Positions 26,236 to 37,868 of a stretch of 64,000 nucleotides of DNA are shown piece by piece (the first letter of the stretch is position 1; the number at the start of each line of letters is the position of its first letter). Source of the stretch: Actinomyces sp. B33 (lineage in GTDB: Bacteria > Actinomycetota > Actinomycetes > Actinomycetales > Actinomycetaceae); NCBI RefSeq assembly GCF_028437565.1, contig NZ_JAMRYR010000003.1, positions 401,610 to 465,609 of the forward strand. Direction: 5' to 3'. The notes under the pieces are model-generated. The model saw only the letters and a list, made by a program, of their open reading frames with translations. It did not search any database and had not been told where the DNA came from. A program made the translations under genes and the position numbers.

Positions 26236-26895
26236 GTGGCTTTGACCGACGCGTGGACGTGCATCCTCTTCGACATCGACGGCACCCTCGTCGATTCCGC
26301 GCCGATGGTGATCCGCGCCTTCGAGGAGTCCCTGGGCGCCGCCGGGCTGCCGGTGCCCGACCGGGACCATCTGCGCCGCTACGTCGGACCGCCGCTGCAC
26401 TGGTCCTTCTGCGACCTCGGGTACGCCGACGACCGGGCGTCCGCGCTCATCGAGTCCTACCGCTCCCTCTATGACTCCTCGTTCCTCGACCCGCTCCCCT
26501 TCCCCGGGATCCTCGATCTCGTCGCCGAGCTGGACGAAGCGGGCTATCCGCTCGGCACGGCCTCGTCGAAGCAGCACTACATGGCGGTCGAGCAGATGCG
26601 CCACCTCGGCCTCGACGCGCGTCTCGACGTCGTCGTCGGCGCCACCGAGGACCCGGGATGCACGAAGGCGACCGTCATCGCCGACGCCCTCGGGCGCCTG
26701 GCGGCCCTCGGGCACGACGTGTCCCGCCCGGTCCTCGTCGGCGACTCGATCTGGGATGTCGAGGGCGCCCACGAGGCCGGGATCCCCGTCATCGGGGTCG
26801 GCTGGGGGTACTCCCACGACGGGGGCCTGGACAACGCGGACGCCTACGCCGCCGACGTCGATGCGCTGCGGACGATGCTCCTGCCCCGGGGATGA
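26236..26895 (+). CDS. HAD-family phosphatase (phosphoglycolate-phosphatase-like)
   Basis: A 219-residue HAD hydrolase with an alpha-helical cap. Motif I is LFDIDGTLVDS, motif II is GTASSK, motif III is a Lys in CTKATVIADAL, and motif IV is LVGDSIWDVEGAHEAG. This set is typical of phosphoglycolate phosphatase and related small-phosphate phosphatases; the substrate is not certain. The GTG start at 26236 has GAAAGG about 9 bases before it. It is divergent from the MarR gene and convergent with the SNF2 helicase. Confidence 0.85.
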   Translation: MALTDAWTCILFDIDGTLVDSAPMVIRAFEESLGAAGLPVPDRDHLRRYVGPPLHWSFCDLGYADDRASALIESYRSLYDSSFLDPLPFPGILDLVAELDEAGYPLGTASSKQHYMAVEQMRHLGLDARLDVVVGATEDPGCTKATVIADALGRLAALGHDVSRPVLVGDSIWDVEGAHEAGIPVIGVGWGYSHDGGLDNADAYAADVDALRTMLLPRG

Positions 26896-26952
26896 CCCGT
26901 CGGGGTCTCGGGCCGGGGCCGGCGCCCGGAGGGCCAGGGCCCTCCCGCGGGG

Positions 26953-30087
<3,135 letters not shown>

Positions 30088-30093
30088 CTGCCC

Positions 30094-30099
30094 AGTCTA
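30094..30099 (-). promoter_or_regulatory. Leaderless -10 box of the SNF2 helicase gene
   Basis: TAGACT on the minus strand, six bases, then ATG at 30087. Confidence 0.45.
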
Positions 30100-30193
30100 T
30101 TCCACGTGCGCCCGGGGCGCTTCGCCGCTCTCCTGGGGCTCCCCGCCCTCGCCCTCCCCGGGAGAGCCGTTCGCCTCCGCGATCCCGCGGTGC

Positions 30194-30199
30194 CAGGAT
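30194..30199 (+). promoter_or_regulatory. Possible leaderless -10 box of trmL
   Basis: CAGGAT, six bases, then the trmL ATG at 30206. No Shine-Dalgarno sequence is visible. Confidence 0.35.
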
Positions 30200-30205
30200 G
30201 GCCCC

Positions 30206-30667
30206 ATGCTCCACATGATCTTCCTCGAGCCCGAGATCCCCGGGAACTCCGGGGCCGCGATCCGCCTGTCGGCGTGCACCGGATCGATGCTCCACCTCGT
30301 CGAGCCCCTCGGGTTCGACATGGACGACGCGAAACTGCGCCGCGCCGGACTCGACTACCACGATCTCGCGCACGTGAAGGTGCACCCCGACCTGGATTCG
30401 GCGCTCGCCGAGGTCCCCGGCCGTGTCTGGGCCTTCACCGGGCGGGCGTCGACGCCGTACACGGAGGTCTCGTACGCCGATTCCGACGGCCTCCTCTTCG
30501 GCCGGGAGTCGGTGGGACTCCCCGCGTGGGCGATGGACCATCCCCGCATCGAGGGCCTCGTGAGGATCCACATGGTCGGCTCCGCGCGGTCGCTCAACCT
30601 CGCGAACTCGGCGTCCATCGCCGTGTACGAGGCGTGGCGCCAGATCGGCTTCCCCTCCGGGGTCTGA
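30206..30667 (+). CDS. trmL: tRNA (cytidine/uridine-34-2'-O)-methyltransferase TrmL
   Basis: A 153-residue single-domain SPOUT methyltransferase that 2'-O-methylates the wobble base of some leucine tRNAs. Motifs are EPEIPGNSGAAIRLSACTG, LLFGRESVGLP, and the knot RSLNLANSASIAVYEAWRQ. Length matches the family (about 155). The ATG at 30206 starts directly at the first beta strand (MLHMIFLEPEIP). Longer readings upstream have no family sequence. Confidence 0.92.
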   Translation: MLHMIFLEPEIPGNSGAAIRLSACTGSMLHLVEPLGFDMDDAKLRRAGLDYHDLAHVKVHPDLDSALAEVPGRVWAFTGRASTPYTEVSYADSDGLLFGRESVGLPAWAMDHPRIEGLVRIHMVGSARSLNLANSASIAVYEAWRQIGFPSGV

Positions 30668-30681
30668 TCCCCCGTCGCCGG

Positions 30682-31170
30682 TCAGCGCCTGCGCATGCGC
30701 GCGGGGCGGTCGACCTGCTCGGCGAGCTCGACGATCCGGCGTGGATTCGACCACCACATCCACACGAGCCCGATCGCCGACACCGCCAGCGGGAGGAAGT
30801 AGTAGTCCTCCCCCAGACCGGTCCACGCCGATCGAGCCGCACGGACCTCGGGCAGGCCCAGGCCGAGGATCCACAGGATCACGGGGGCGACGAGTGTCGT
30901 CCCGATGGCCGACCATCCGACGAGGCGCATCCGCCGTCCGTTGTGCGTCAGGGCCGCTGCGGCGACGAGGTAGACGCATCCGGCGACCAGGGCGAGGATC
31001 GAGGGCCCCCAGGGCTCGGACTCGTGGTCGAGGATGTCGACGACGGCGGTGGCCGCCGTCCACGCGCCGAAGAGCCAGTACACGGCCATGACGAGACGCC
31101 CCAGGCCCAGTGCGCGGGGCCTGTCGTCGACGACCCCACCGATGGGGGTCGGATCCAGTGGCTCGCTCAC
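30682..31170 (-). CDS. Four-helix integral membrane protein, unknown function
   Basis: A 162-residue protein with four predicted membrane helices (about residues 24-44, 56-74, 83-103 and 124-140) and a basic C-terminus ending ARMRRR. I do not recognise a functional family; similar small membrane proteins are often annotated only as conserved in actinobacteria. The start is a GTG (31170) with GGAGGA 5-10 bases upstream, and TAGGAT (complement of 31196-31201) is a suitable -10. The interval 31171-31387 contains this promoter and, in the other direction, a GACAAT box (31325-31330) upstream of lpd. Confidence 0.75.
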   Translation of the reverse strand: MSEPLDPTPIGGVVDDRPRALGLGRLVMAVYWLFGAWTAATAVVDILDHESEPWGPSILALVAGCVYLVAAAALTHNGRRMRLVGWSAIGTTLVAPVILWILGLGLPEVRAARSAWTGLGEDYYFLPLAVSAIGLVWMWWSNPRRIVELAEQVDRPARMRRR

Positions 31171-31387
31171 TCGTCCTCCTTCAGGTCAGGGCTCGATCCT
31201 AGCCGTCCGGCAGCGCGTCCGTTTCCGGCTCCCGGGGGCCGGGGAGGTCCGCGGGGCGGCGCCGATGTGGGCCGTTGCACCGCGAACAGGGGCTCACCCC
31301 CACGACACGACCGGGTTCGAGTGGGACAATAGGCCCAGATGGCCACCGAGGGCCACCGTCTTGTCTCGACACCAAGGAGTGGAACAC

Positions 31388-32761
31388 GTGAACGAGCCCG
31401 AATACGACATCGTCGTCTTGGGAGCAGGCTCCGGCGGGTACGCCACCGCCCTGCGCGCCGCCCAGCTCGGATTGTCAGTCGCCCTCATCGAGGGCGACAA
31501 GGTCGGCGGCACCTGCCTGCACCGCGGGTGCATCCCGACGAAGGCCTACCTGCACGCCGCGGAGACGGCCGACGCGGTCCGCGAATCGGAGGCATTCGGG
31601 GTGCGCTCCTCCTTCGAGGGCGTCGACATGGCCGCTGTCGGGGCCTATCGGGATTCGGTCGTCAACAAGATGTTCAAGGGGCTCCAGGGGCTGATCTCCT
31701 CCCGCGGCATCGACGTGATCCGCGGATGGGGGCGCCTGGCCTCGAAGGACTCCGTCGTCGTCGACGGGCGGACGATCACCGGCCGCCACATCGTCCTGGC
31801 GACCGGCTCCTACTCCCGTTCGCTTCCGGGCCTGGAGATCGGCGGCAGGATCATCACCTCCGATCAGGCCCTTCAGATGGAGTGGGTGCCCTCCTCCGCG
31901 GTGATCCTCGGCGGGGGCGTCATCGGCTTGGAGTTCGCCTCCGTGTGGCGCTCCTTCGGCGCCGAGGTGACGATCATCGAGGCCCTGCCCCACTTGGCGA
32001 ACAACGAGGACGAGGCGATCTCCAAGCAGCTCGAGCGGGCGTTCCGCAAGCGGGGTATCGCCTTCCACACGAACACCCGTTTCTCGGGAGCGTCGCAGGA
32101 CGACTCGGGCGTCCACGTCTCGACCGAGGGGGGCAAGTCCTTCGACGCCGATGTGCTCCTCGTGGCCGTGGGCCGGGGCCCGGTCACCGCGAACCTCGGG
32201 TACGAGGAGGCGGGGATCCGCATGGAGCGGGGCTTCGTCCTCACCGATGAGCGGCTCCACACGGGAGTCGGCTCGATTTACGCCGTCGGCGACATCGTCC
32301 CGGGCCTGCAGCTCGCCCATCGCGGTTTCCTCCAGGGGATCTTCGTCGCCGAGCAGATCGCCGGCCTGTCCCCCGTGATGATGGAGGAGTCGGGGATCCC
32401 GCGCGTGACGTTCTGCGAGCCCGAGATCGCGTCGGTCGGTTTGACTGAGAAGCAGGCGCGAGAGCGCTACGGTGATGCCGTGCGCACCGTCGAGTACAAC
32501 CTGGCCGGCAACGGCAAATCGACGATCCTGGGCACTGCGGGGCTCATCAAGCTCGTCAGCGTCGAGAACGGCCCGATCGTCGGCTTCCACGGCATCGGAT
32601 CGCGGATCGGCGAGCAGATCGGCGAGGGGGAGCTCATGGTCAACTGGGAGGCCCATCCGGAGGACCTCGCCGCGCTGATCCACGCTCATCCGAGCCAGAA
32701 CGAATCCATCGGGGAAGCGGCCCTCGCCCTGGCGGGCAAGCCCCTCCACGTCCACAACTGA
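31388..32761 (+). CDS. lpd: Dihydrolipoamide dehydrogenase (E3)
   Basis: A 457-residue FAD disulfide reductase that reoxidises the lipoyl groups of E2 subunits using NAD. The FAD motif is VVLGAGSGGYATALRAAQLG, the redox pair is Cys43/Cys48 in GGTCLHRGCIPTK, the NAD motif is ILGGGVIGLEFASVW, and AVGDIVPGLQLAH is the second FAD site. The C-terminal catalytic pair is His434/Glu439 (HAHPSQNESIGEA). The start is a GTG with AAGGAG nine bases upstream. It is followed after 26 bases by sucB, so E3 and E2 are expressed together. Confidence 0.96.
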   Translation: MNEPEYDIVVLGAGSGGYATALRAAQLGLSVALIEGDKVGGTCLHRGCIPTKAYLHAAETADAVRESEAFGVRSSFEGVDMAAVGAYRDSVVNKMFKGLQGLISSRGIDVIRGWGRLASKDSVVVDGRTITGRHIVLATGSYSRSLPGLEIGGRIITSDQALQMEWVPSSAVILGGGVIGLEFASVWRSFGAEVTIIEALPHLANNEDEAISKQLERAFRKRGIAFHTNTRFSGASQDDSGVHVSTEGGKSFDADVLLVAVGRGPVTANLGYEEAGIRMERGFVLTDERLHTGVGSIYAVGDIVPGLQLAHRGFLQGIFVAEQIAGLSPVMMEESGIPRVTFCEPEIASVGLTEKQARERYGDAVRTVEYNLAGNGKSTILGTAGLIKLVSVENGPIVGFHGIGSRIGEQIGEGELMVNWEAHPEDLAALIHAHPSQNESIGEAALALAGKPLHVHN

Positions 32762-32787
32762 CCCTCCGGAACAGCTAGGAGAACATC

Positions 32788-34551
32788 ATGGCAACCGCAG
32801 TGACGATGCCCGCCCTGGGCGAGTCCGTGACGGAGGGAACCGTCACCACCTGGCTCAAGGCCGTCGGCGACACAGTCGAGGCCGACGAGCCCATCGTCGA
32901 GGTGTCGACGGACAAGGTCGACTCCGAGGTCCCCTCGCCCGTCGCGGGCGTGCTCCTCGAGATCCTCGTGCCCGAGGACGAGACGGTCGAGGTCGGCACC
33001 GAGATCGCCCGGATCGGCGACCCCTCGGAGGCGCCCGCCGATTCCCCCGCGGACGCGGGCGCCCAGGACGTCGCGACGACCGACGCCGGCCCGGAGGCCG
33101 CGGCCCCCGATGAGCCCGCCCCCGCGCAGGAGCCCCCCGCCGATCGCGGCTCGCAGGGGTCCGCCGAGGGCGTCGAGGTGACGATGCCCGCCCTGGGCGA
33201 GTCCGTGACGGAGGGGACCGTCACCACCTGGCTCAAGGCCGTCGGCGACGCGGTCGAGGCCGACGAGCCGCTCCTCGAGGTGTCGACGGACAAAGTCGAC
33301 TCCGAGGTCCCCTCGCCCGCCTCCGGCTATCTCGCCGAGATCCGCGTCGACGAGGACGAGACCGTCGCGGTCGGCACGGTCGTCGCCGTGATCTCGCAGG
33401 ACGTCCCGTCCTCGGGCTCGGCCGAGGAGGAATCCCCCGAATCGGGTGCTCCCGAGGCCGACGAGCGGCCCGCCGAGCGGGCTGCCTCCCCCGCTCCCGC
33501 GGCCCCCCCGGCTCCCCCCGCTCCTCCGGTCGCCCCTCCGGCGCCCGCCCGAGAGTTCCCGACTCCCGAGTCCCTGGCCCCGGTGGCCGCGGCCGGGGCC
33601 CCGGCCGCGCCGGCGCCCGCGCCGGCAGTCGCCACCGGCTATGTGACGCCGATCGTCCGCAAGCTGGCCCGGGAGGCGGGCGTCGATCTATCGACGGTCT
33701 CCGGCACCGGCGTCGGCGGGCGGATCCGGCGTGAGGACGTCGAGGCCGCGGCGAAGGCCGCCGCTCAGGCTCCGGCCGCGTCTTCTCAGGACGCGCCGGC
33801 CGCCCCCGCCCCCTCGCGCGAGCCCTCGCCCCTGCGCGGGACGACCGAGAAGATGACGCGTCTGCGCCAGACGATCGCCCGCCGCATGGTCGAGTCCCTC
33901 CAGACCGCGGCGCAGCTCACCACCGTCGTCGAGGTCGACGTGACGAGGGTGGCGGCCCTGCGCGCGAGGTCGAAGGACGCGTTCCAGGAGAAGAACGGCA
34001 CGAAGCTCACCTTCCTGCCCTTCTTCGTCAAGGCGGCGACCGAGGCCCTGAAGTACCACCCGAAGGTCAACGCGACCATCGTCGACGACAAGCAGGTGAC
34101 GTACCACGATCACGAGCACATCGGCATCGCGGTCGATACCGAGCGGGGCCTGCTCGTCCCGGTGATCAAGGACGCCGGATCGAAGACGATGGCCGAGATC
34201 GCCTCCGCGATCAACGACCTGGCCGCCCGCACCCGCGAGTCGGCAATCGGTCCGGAGGAGCTCTCCGGGTCGACCTTCACCATCACGAACACCGGCTCGG
34301 GCGGGGCGCTCTTCGACACCCCCGTTCTCAACATGCCCGAGTCCGCGATCCTCGGCGTCGGCACGATCGTCAAGCGCCCGATGGTCGTGCGATCCGCTGA
34401 CGGCTCGGATTCGATCGCGATCCGGTCGATGGTCTACCTGTCGTTGTCCTACGATCACCGCCTCGTCGACGGGGCCGACGCCTCGCGCTACTTGATGGAT
34501 GTCAAGAAGCGCCTCGAGGAGGGGGCCTTCGAGGAGGATCTGACGGCCTGA
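32788..34551 (+). CDS. sucB: Dihydrolipoamide acyltransferase E2 (2-oxoglutarate/branched-chain type) with two lipoyl domains
   Basis: A 587-residue E2 core subunit. Two lipoyl domains (about residues 4-77 and 130-203) have lipoyl lysines Lys43 and Lys169 in [10 protein letters not shown] Pro/Ala-rich linker follows, then a peripheral-subunit-binding domain (about 288-325, [20 protein letters not shown]). The catalytic domain ends with His557 and Asp561 in [11 protein letters not shown]. The second lipoyl domain is nearly a copy of the first, also at DNA level. Actinobacterial SucB proteins of this layout serve pyruvate and oxoglutarate complexes; which one is not decidable here. AGGAGAA precedes the ATG. 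Confidence 0.93.
   Translation: MATAVTMPALGESVTEGTVTTWLKAVGDTVEADEPIVEVSTDKVDSEVPSPVAGVLLEILVPEDETVEVGTEIARIGDPSEAPADSPADAGAQDVATTDAGPEAAAPDEPAPAQEPPADRGSQGSAEGVEVTMPALGESVTEGTVTTWLKAVGDAVEADEPLLEVSTDKVDSEVPSPASGYLAEIRVDEDETVAVGTVVAVISQDVPSSGSAEEESPESGAPEADERPAERAASPAPAAPPAPPAPPVAPPAPAREFPTPESLAPVAAAGAPAAPAPAPAVATGYVTPIVRKLAREAGVDLSTVSGTGVGGRIRREDVEAAAKAAAQAPAASSQDAPAAPAPSREPSPLRGTTEKMTRLRQTIARRMVESLQTAAQLTTVVEVDVTRVAALRARSKDAFQEKNGTKLTFLPFFVKAATEALKYHPKVNATIVDDKQVTYHDHEHIGIAVDTERGLLVPVIKDAGSKTMAEIASAINDLAARTRESAIGPEELSGSTFTITNTGSGGALFDTPVLNMPESAILGVGTIVKRPMVVRSADGSDSIAIRSMVYLSLSYDHRLVDGADASRYLMDVKKRLEEGAFEEDLTA
32800..33318 (+). repeat. Direct repeat of about 141 bp encoding the two lipoyl domains of sucB
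   Basis: Bases 32800-32940 and 33178-33318 are nearly identical (offset 378 bases, 126 codons). Most differences are silent or in a few positions. This suggests recent duplication or ongoing gene conversion between the domains. Confidence 0.85.
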
Positions 34552-34561
34552 TCCGTTGTGC

Positions 34562-34597
34562 TCACGCGGGGCGCGCCCATGGGCGCGCCCCGCGTGA
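34562..34597. terminator. 36-bp perfect palindrome at the convergent ends of sucB and the pseudokinase gene
   Basis: A perfect inverted repeat centred on CATG with arms of 18 bases (34562-34579 and 34580-34597). It encodes the last residues and stop codon of the minus-strand gene and lies 11 bases past the sucB stop. It forms a very stable hairpin in both transcripts. There is no T-tract. Confidence 0.6.
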
Positions 34598-35986
34598 CGC
34601 ATCCGCCCCCGATCCCGGCGCGGTCACCGAGTCGGGCCGAGCCCGGTCGGCGGTGAGCCCGGGGTCGACCAGGAGGATCCGCAGTCGCCGGGCCTGCCCG
34701 ACGTCCTCCTCGCGGCAGGAGGTCGCATCGCACCAGCGCAGCTCGTCTTGGCGGATGACGACGAGCACGTCGAGGCCCGCGGGTGAGCAGCCGATGACGT
34801 CGACGCTCATCGGGGTCGTCGTCAGCCTGTCGATCCGCAGTCCTCGGGCGACGAGCGAGTCGATGCGGGCGCCTTCCTCCTGGCCGAGGGCACCGGAGAC
34901 TACGCGGCCCAGCGCCGCGGGTTCGGCTTCTTCGATCGCACGATCGCGGATCCGCAGGATCTGGTCGATCCTCTCCTGGGCCATCCGGGCGCCGGGGCAC
35001 TCGATCGGAGAGCCCCTCGTCCGGGGGCTCGTCGATTCCAGCGGCGCAGTCGCGACCGCGCGACCCCGGGCGCCGACGGAGCCGGACGCCGCCGGCTCGA
35101 GGCGGCCGAGGACCTGCCCTCCCCACGCGAGGACGGCGATCATGCCGGCCGCCGCGCAGCCGACGGCGATGCGGCGTATCGGCGTGCGATCGGGCCTCGA
35201 GTCGGTCTTCCGGGGCCGTCGGCTCGGAACCGTCGTGGGAGTGGCGGCCGCGGCGCGGCGCAGGTCGATGACGGCGCGCTCGGGATCGAGGAGCATCGGC
35301 TCGAGGAGGGACCTGGCGGCCTCCTCATCGACCGTTGAGGGGCTGAGCGGCGGATCAGCGTCCCGGGCGTCGGACGATTGCGGGGGATCCTGCCCCGTCG
35401 CGGCCGGTGCCGTTGCCGTCTGCGCGCGGGCGCCGGGCTCGCGGGGCGAATCGAGTCCGAGGGCCGCGAGGATCAGCGCCAGGGCGCCCAGATCCCCGTG
35501 CTTCCCCTCCCCTGTCCCAAGCGACCAGCCGGGCGTCCCCGACTCCGGTGCGGGCGGGTCGATGAGGTCGACGAGGACCGCCCGGCAGGAGGAGTCGACG
35601 ACGATGTTGGCCGGCGACAGATCGCCGTGAACGAGGCCCGCGCGGTGGAGGGCCTCGACGCCCTCGCGGATCCCCTCGCCGAGACGGCGTCGGATCTCGA
35701 GGGGCCGGATCCTCGGGCCACCGAGCAGGACGTCGAGCCCGTCCCCCTCGACGTATTCCTGGACGACGGCCCACCGGCCGTCGTCGTGGCGGACGACGTC
35801 GTGGAGGGCCGCCACATGGGGGGAGTCGATCCGCGCCCAGGCCCTCCATCGAGCGCAGGACGCGTCGCCCTCCTCGCGACCGCGCAGGGCGATGAGCGCC
35901 GGTCCTCGATCGGAGGTCGTCTGCCAGAGCGGGCCGCGCGAGGTCATGCGGACGATTCGCCCCAGTTCGTATCGTTCGATCCTCAT
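34562..35986 (-). CDS. Membrane-anchored protein-kinase-like protein (probable pseudokinase)
   Basis: A 474-residue protein. Residues about 5-180 have a Hanks-type kinase fold with LVHGDLSPANIVVD: the catalytic Asp122, Asn127 and the DFG-position Asp140 are kept. The glycine-rich loop is lost (LGRIVRMTSRGPLW), and the ATP-binding Lys of the VAIK motif appears as Arg35. After a disordered linker, one membrane helix (about 270-293) leads to an exported domain of about 180 residues with a Cys pair (RWCDATSC). Pseudokinases of this layout are known in actinobacterial cell-wall regulation. The start at 35986 follows GGAGAGG. Confidence 0.75.
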   Translation of the reverse strand: MRIERYELGRIVRMTSRGPLWQTTSDRGPALIALRGREEGDASCARWRAWARIDSPHVAALHDVVRHDDGRWAVVQEYVEGDGLDVLLGGPRIRPLEIRRRLGEGIREGVEALHRAGLVHGDLSPANIVVDSSCRAVLVDLIDPPAPESGTPGWSLGTGEGKHGDLGALALILAALGLDSPREPGARAQTATAPAATGQDPPQSSDARDADPPLSPSTVDEEAARSLLEPMLLDPERAVIDLRRAAAATPTTVPSRRPRKTDSRPDRTPIRRIAVGCAAAGMIAVLAWGGQVLGRLEPAASGSVGARGRAVATAPLESTSPRTRGSPIECPGARMAQERIDQILRIRDRAIEEAEPAALGRVVSGALGQEEGARIDSLVARGLRIDRLTTTPMSVDVIGCSPAGLDVLVVIRQDELRWCDATSCREEDVGQARRLRILLVDPGLTADRARPDSVTAPGSGADASRGARPWARPA

Positions 35987-36079
35987 GGGACGAGCCTCTC
36001 CCGGCAGCCGATCCGGCCTCAAGAGGGGGCGCGTTCCTGTGGAGAAGCGCGCGCGTCACCGCGAGGCGACGATCACGGG

Positions 36080-36085
36080 TAGGAT
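36080..36085 (+). promoter_or_regulatory. -10 box of the DUF4191 gene, nearly leaderless
   Basis: TAGGAT, nine bases, then ATG at 36095. A leader of two or three bases at most is expected. Confidence 0.4.
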
Positions 36086-36094
36086 GTTCGGGTT

Positions 36095-36793
36095 ATGAGC
36101 GAGAACACTGCCTCAGAGAAGAAGCGCCGCTGGTATCACAACATGGCGGACGCCTATCGCGTCACCGCCCGGACCTACCCGTGGGTCGCCTGGGCGCTGA
36201 TCGGATCGGCCGCGGCCACGGTCGCGGTCATCGTCCTCATCGGGGTCGTCGCCCTGCGCGGCAACTGGATCCTGTGGACGATCCTCGGCGTCTTCGCCGC
36301 GGCGACCGTCGCGATGTCGCTCCTGTCCTTCCTCGTTCGACGCGCCGTCTACCAGCAGATCGACGGCACGGCCGGGGCCGTCAAGGCGGTCCTCGATCAG
36401 ATCCGCTCGGGATGGATCATCCCCGAGGCCCCCGTGCACGTCACCCGCGAGCAGGACATCGTCTGGAGGGTCGTCGGCCGGGCCGGCGTCGTGTTCATCT
36501 CCGAGGGGCCCTCCTCGCGAGTCCAGCCGATGCTCGCCACCGAGCGCAAGCGCGCCCAGCGCATCATTCAGAACGTCCCGGTCCACGTGATCCAGGTCGG
36601 CAAGGAGGAGGGGCAGGTCCCCCTCGCCAAGCTCCAGTCGCGGCTGCGCTCGCTCAAGAAGCAGTTGACGAAGGAGGAGGTCCCCCTCGTCTCGGCCCGT
36701 CTGTCGGCGTTGCGCTCGAACGACCTGCCGATCCCCAAGGGGATCGATCCGATGCGCGCGCGCCCGAATCGCCGGGCCATGCGGGGACGCTGA
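36095..36793 (+). CDS. DUF4191 family membrane protein
   Basis: A 232-residue protein of the actinobacterial DUF4191 family (Mycobacterium Rv2219-like, from memory). Two membrane helices (about residues 30-50 and 55-78) follow a short cytosolic start. Next is a soluble domain with GTAGAVKAVLDQIRSGWIIPEAPVH, IVWRVVGRAGVVFISEGP and a basic C-terminus (PNRRAMRGR). In many relatives it lies near lipoate genes or glnA; here it is 1.5 kb from the lipoyl-bearing sucB. Its function is not known. Confidence 0.82.
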   Translation: MSENTASEKKRRWYHNMADAYRVTARTYPWVAWALIGSAAATVAVIVLIGVVALRGNWILWTILGVFAAATVAMSLLSFLVRRAVYQQIDGTAGAVKAVLDQIRSGWIIPEAPVHVTREQDIVWRVVGRAGVVFISEGPSSRVQPMLATERKRAQRIIQNVPVHVIQVGKEEGQVPLAKLQSRLRSLKKQLTKEEVPLVSARLSALRSNDLPIPKGIDPMRARPNRRAMRGR

Positions 36794-36814
36794 TCCCCTC
36801 ATCACATTCTGAGA

Positions 36815-36844
36815 CACCCCTCCGCATTAATATGCGGAGGGGTG
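36815..36844. terminator. 13-bp perfect hairpin between DUF4191 and the amino-acid ABC operon
   Basis: CACCCCTCCGCAT (36815-36827) pairs with ATGCGGAGGGGTG (36832-36844) across a TAAT loop. It may end the DUF4191 transcript. It also lies 40 bases before the ABC binding-protein start, next to a TACTAT box (36847-36852), so it could instead be an operator. Confidence 0.5.
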
Positions 36845-36883
36845 CATACTATGTGTATTAATTGTCCTCCCGGAAGGCCCATC

Positions 36884-37819
36884 ATGCGCACCCTGCCCTC
36901 GCTCCTGTCCCTGACGGCGATCACCGCCCTCGCCCTGACCGGTTGCGCCGACCCCGATTCGACGCCCGCCCCCTCCTCCGCTCAGTCAGGGAGCCAGTCC
37001 CCCGCCACGGACATCCAGTCGTACGACGTCTCCCAGATCCCCGTCGTCGACGAGATCGCGGCCCTGGTCCCCCAGGAGGTCAAGGACCGCGGAACCCTGC
37101 GCAACGGCGCCTCCACCGACTACGCCCCGGGCGAGTACCGGGCCACCGACGGCCAGACGCCCGTCGGCTACGACGTCGACCTGACCCGCGCCCTCGCCAG
37201 GGTCATGGGCCTCGACGAGGGCACGACCTCCCACGCCGAGTTCCCGACGATCATCCCCGCCCTCGGACCCAAGTTCGACGTCGGCATCTCCTCCTTCACC
37301 ATCACCCCCGAGCGCGTGGAACAGGTGAATCTCATCTCCTACATCGAGGTCGGATCCGCCTACGCCGTCGCCACCGGCAACCCCTCCGGATTCGACCCCG
37401 CCGACCCGTGCGGGACGACCATCGGAGTCCAGAACGGCACGTTCCAGCACGATTACGCTCAGGAGCTCTCCGACCAGTGCGTCGCCGACGGGAAGGAACC
37501 GATCGCGGTCATGCCCCTCGACCTCCAGACCGACGTCTCGACCAAGGTCATCGGCGGGCAGTACGACGCGACCTTCGCCGACTCGACGGTCATCGGCTAC
37601 ACGGTCGAGCTCGCCGGCGGCAAACTCGAGCAGATCGGCGACGCCATCGAATCCGCCCCCCAGGGCATCGCCGTCAACAAGAACGACGAGGCCCTGACCG
37701 CCGCCGTCCACGCCGCCACCCAGTACCTCATCGACGAGGGCTACCTCGCGAAGATCCTCGGGGCCTACGGCGCCGAGGACTCCGTCCTGCCCCTCGCCGA
37801 GATCAACCCCGCCCTGTGA
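36884..37819 (+). CDS. Polar amino-acid ABC transporter, substrate-binding lipoprotein
   Basis: A 311-residue family-3 solute-binding protein. The signal peptide ends in the lipobox LALTGC. The mature part has the two-lobe pattern of amino-acid binding proteins: RGTLRNGASTDYAPGEYR, PVGYDVDLTRALARVMG, then FDVGISSFTITPERVEQVN, which contacts the ligand amino and carboxyl groups, and AESAPQGIAVNK-like text (ESAPQGIAVNKND) near the C-terminus. GGAAGG is about 6-12 bases before the ATG. It is first of a three-gene importer operon. The amino acid is not determined. Confidence 0.92.
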   Translation: MRTLPSLLSLTAITALALTGCADPDSTPAPSSAQSGSQSPATDIQSYDVSQIPVVDEIAALVPQEVKDRGTLRNGASTDYAPGEYRATDGQTPVGYDVDLTRALARVMGLDEGTTSHAEFPTIIPALGPKFDVGISSFTITPERVEQVNLISYIEVGSAYAVATGNPSGFDPADPCGTTIGVQNGTFQHDYAQELSDQCVADGKEPIAVMPLDLQTDVSTKVIGGQYDATFADSTVIGYTVELAGGKLEQIGDAIESAPQGIAVNKNDEALTAAVHAATQYLIDEGYLAKILGAYGAEDSVLPLAEINPAL

Positions 37820-37868
37820 GAGCGGTGCCGGCCGGGCCCAGCCCGGCCGGCACCCGTATGAGGAATCC

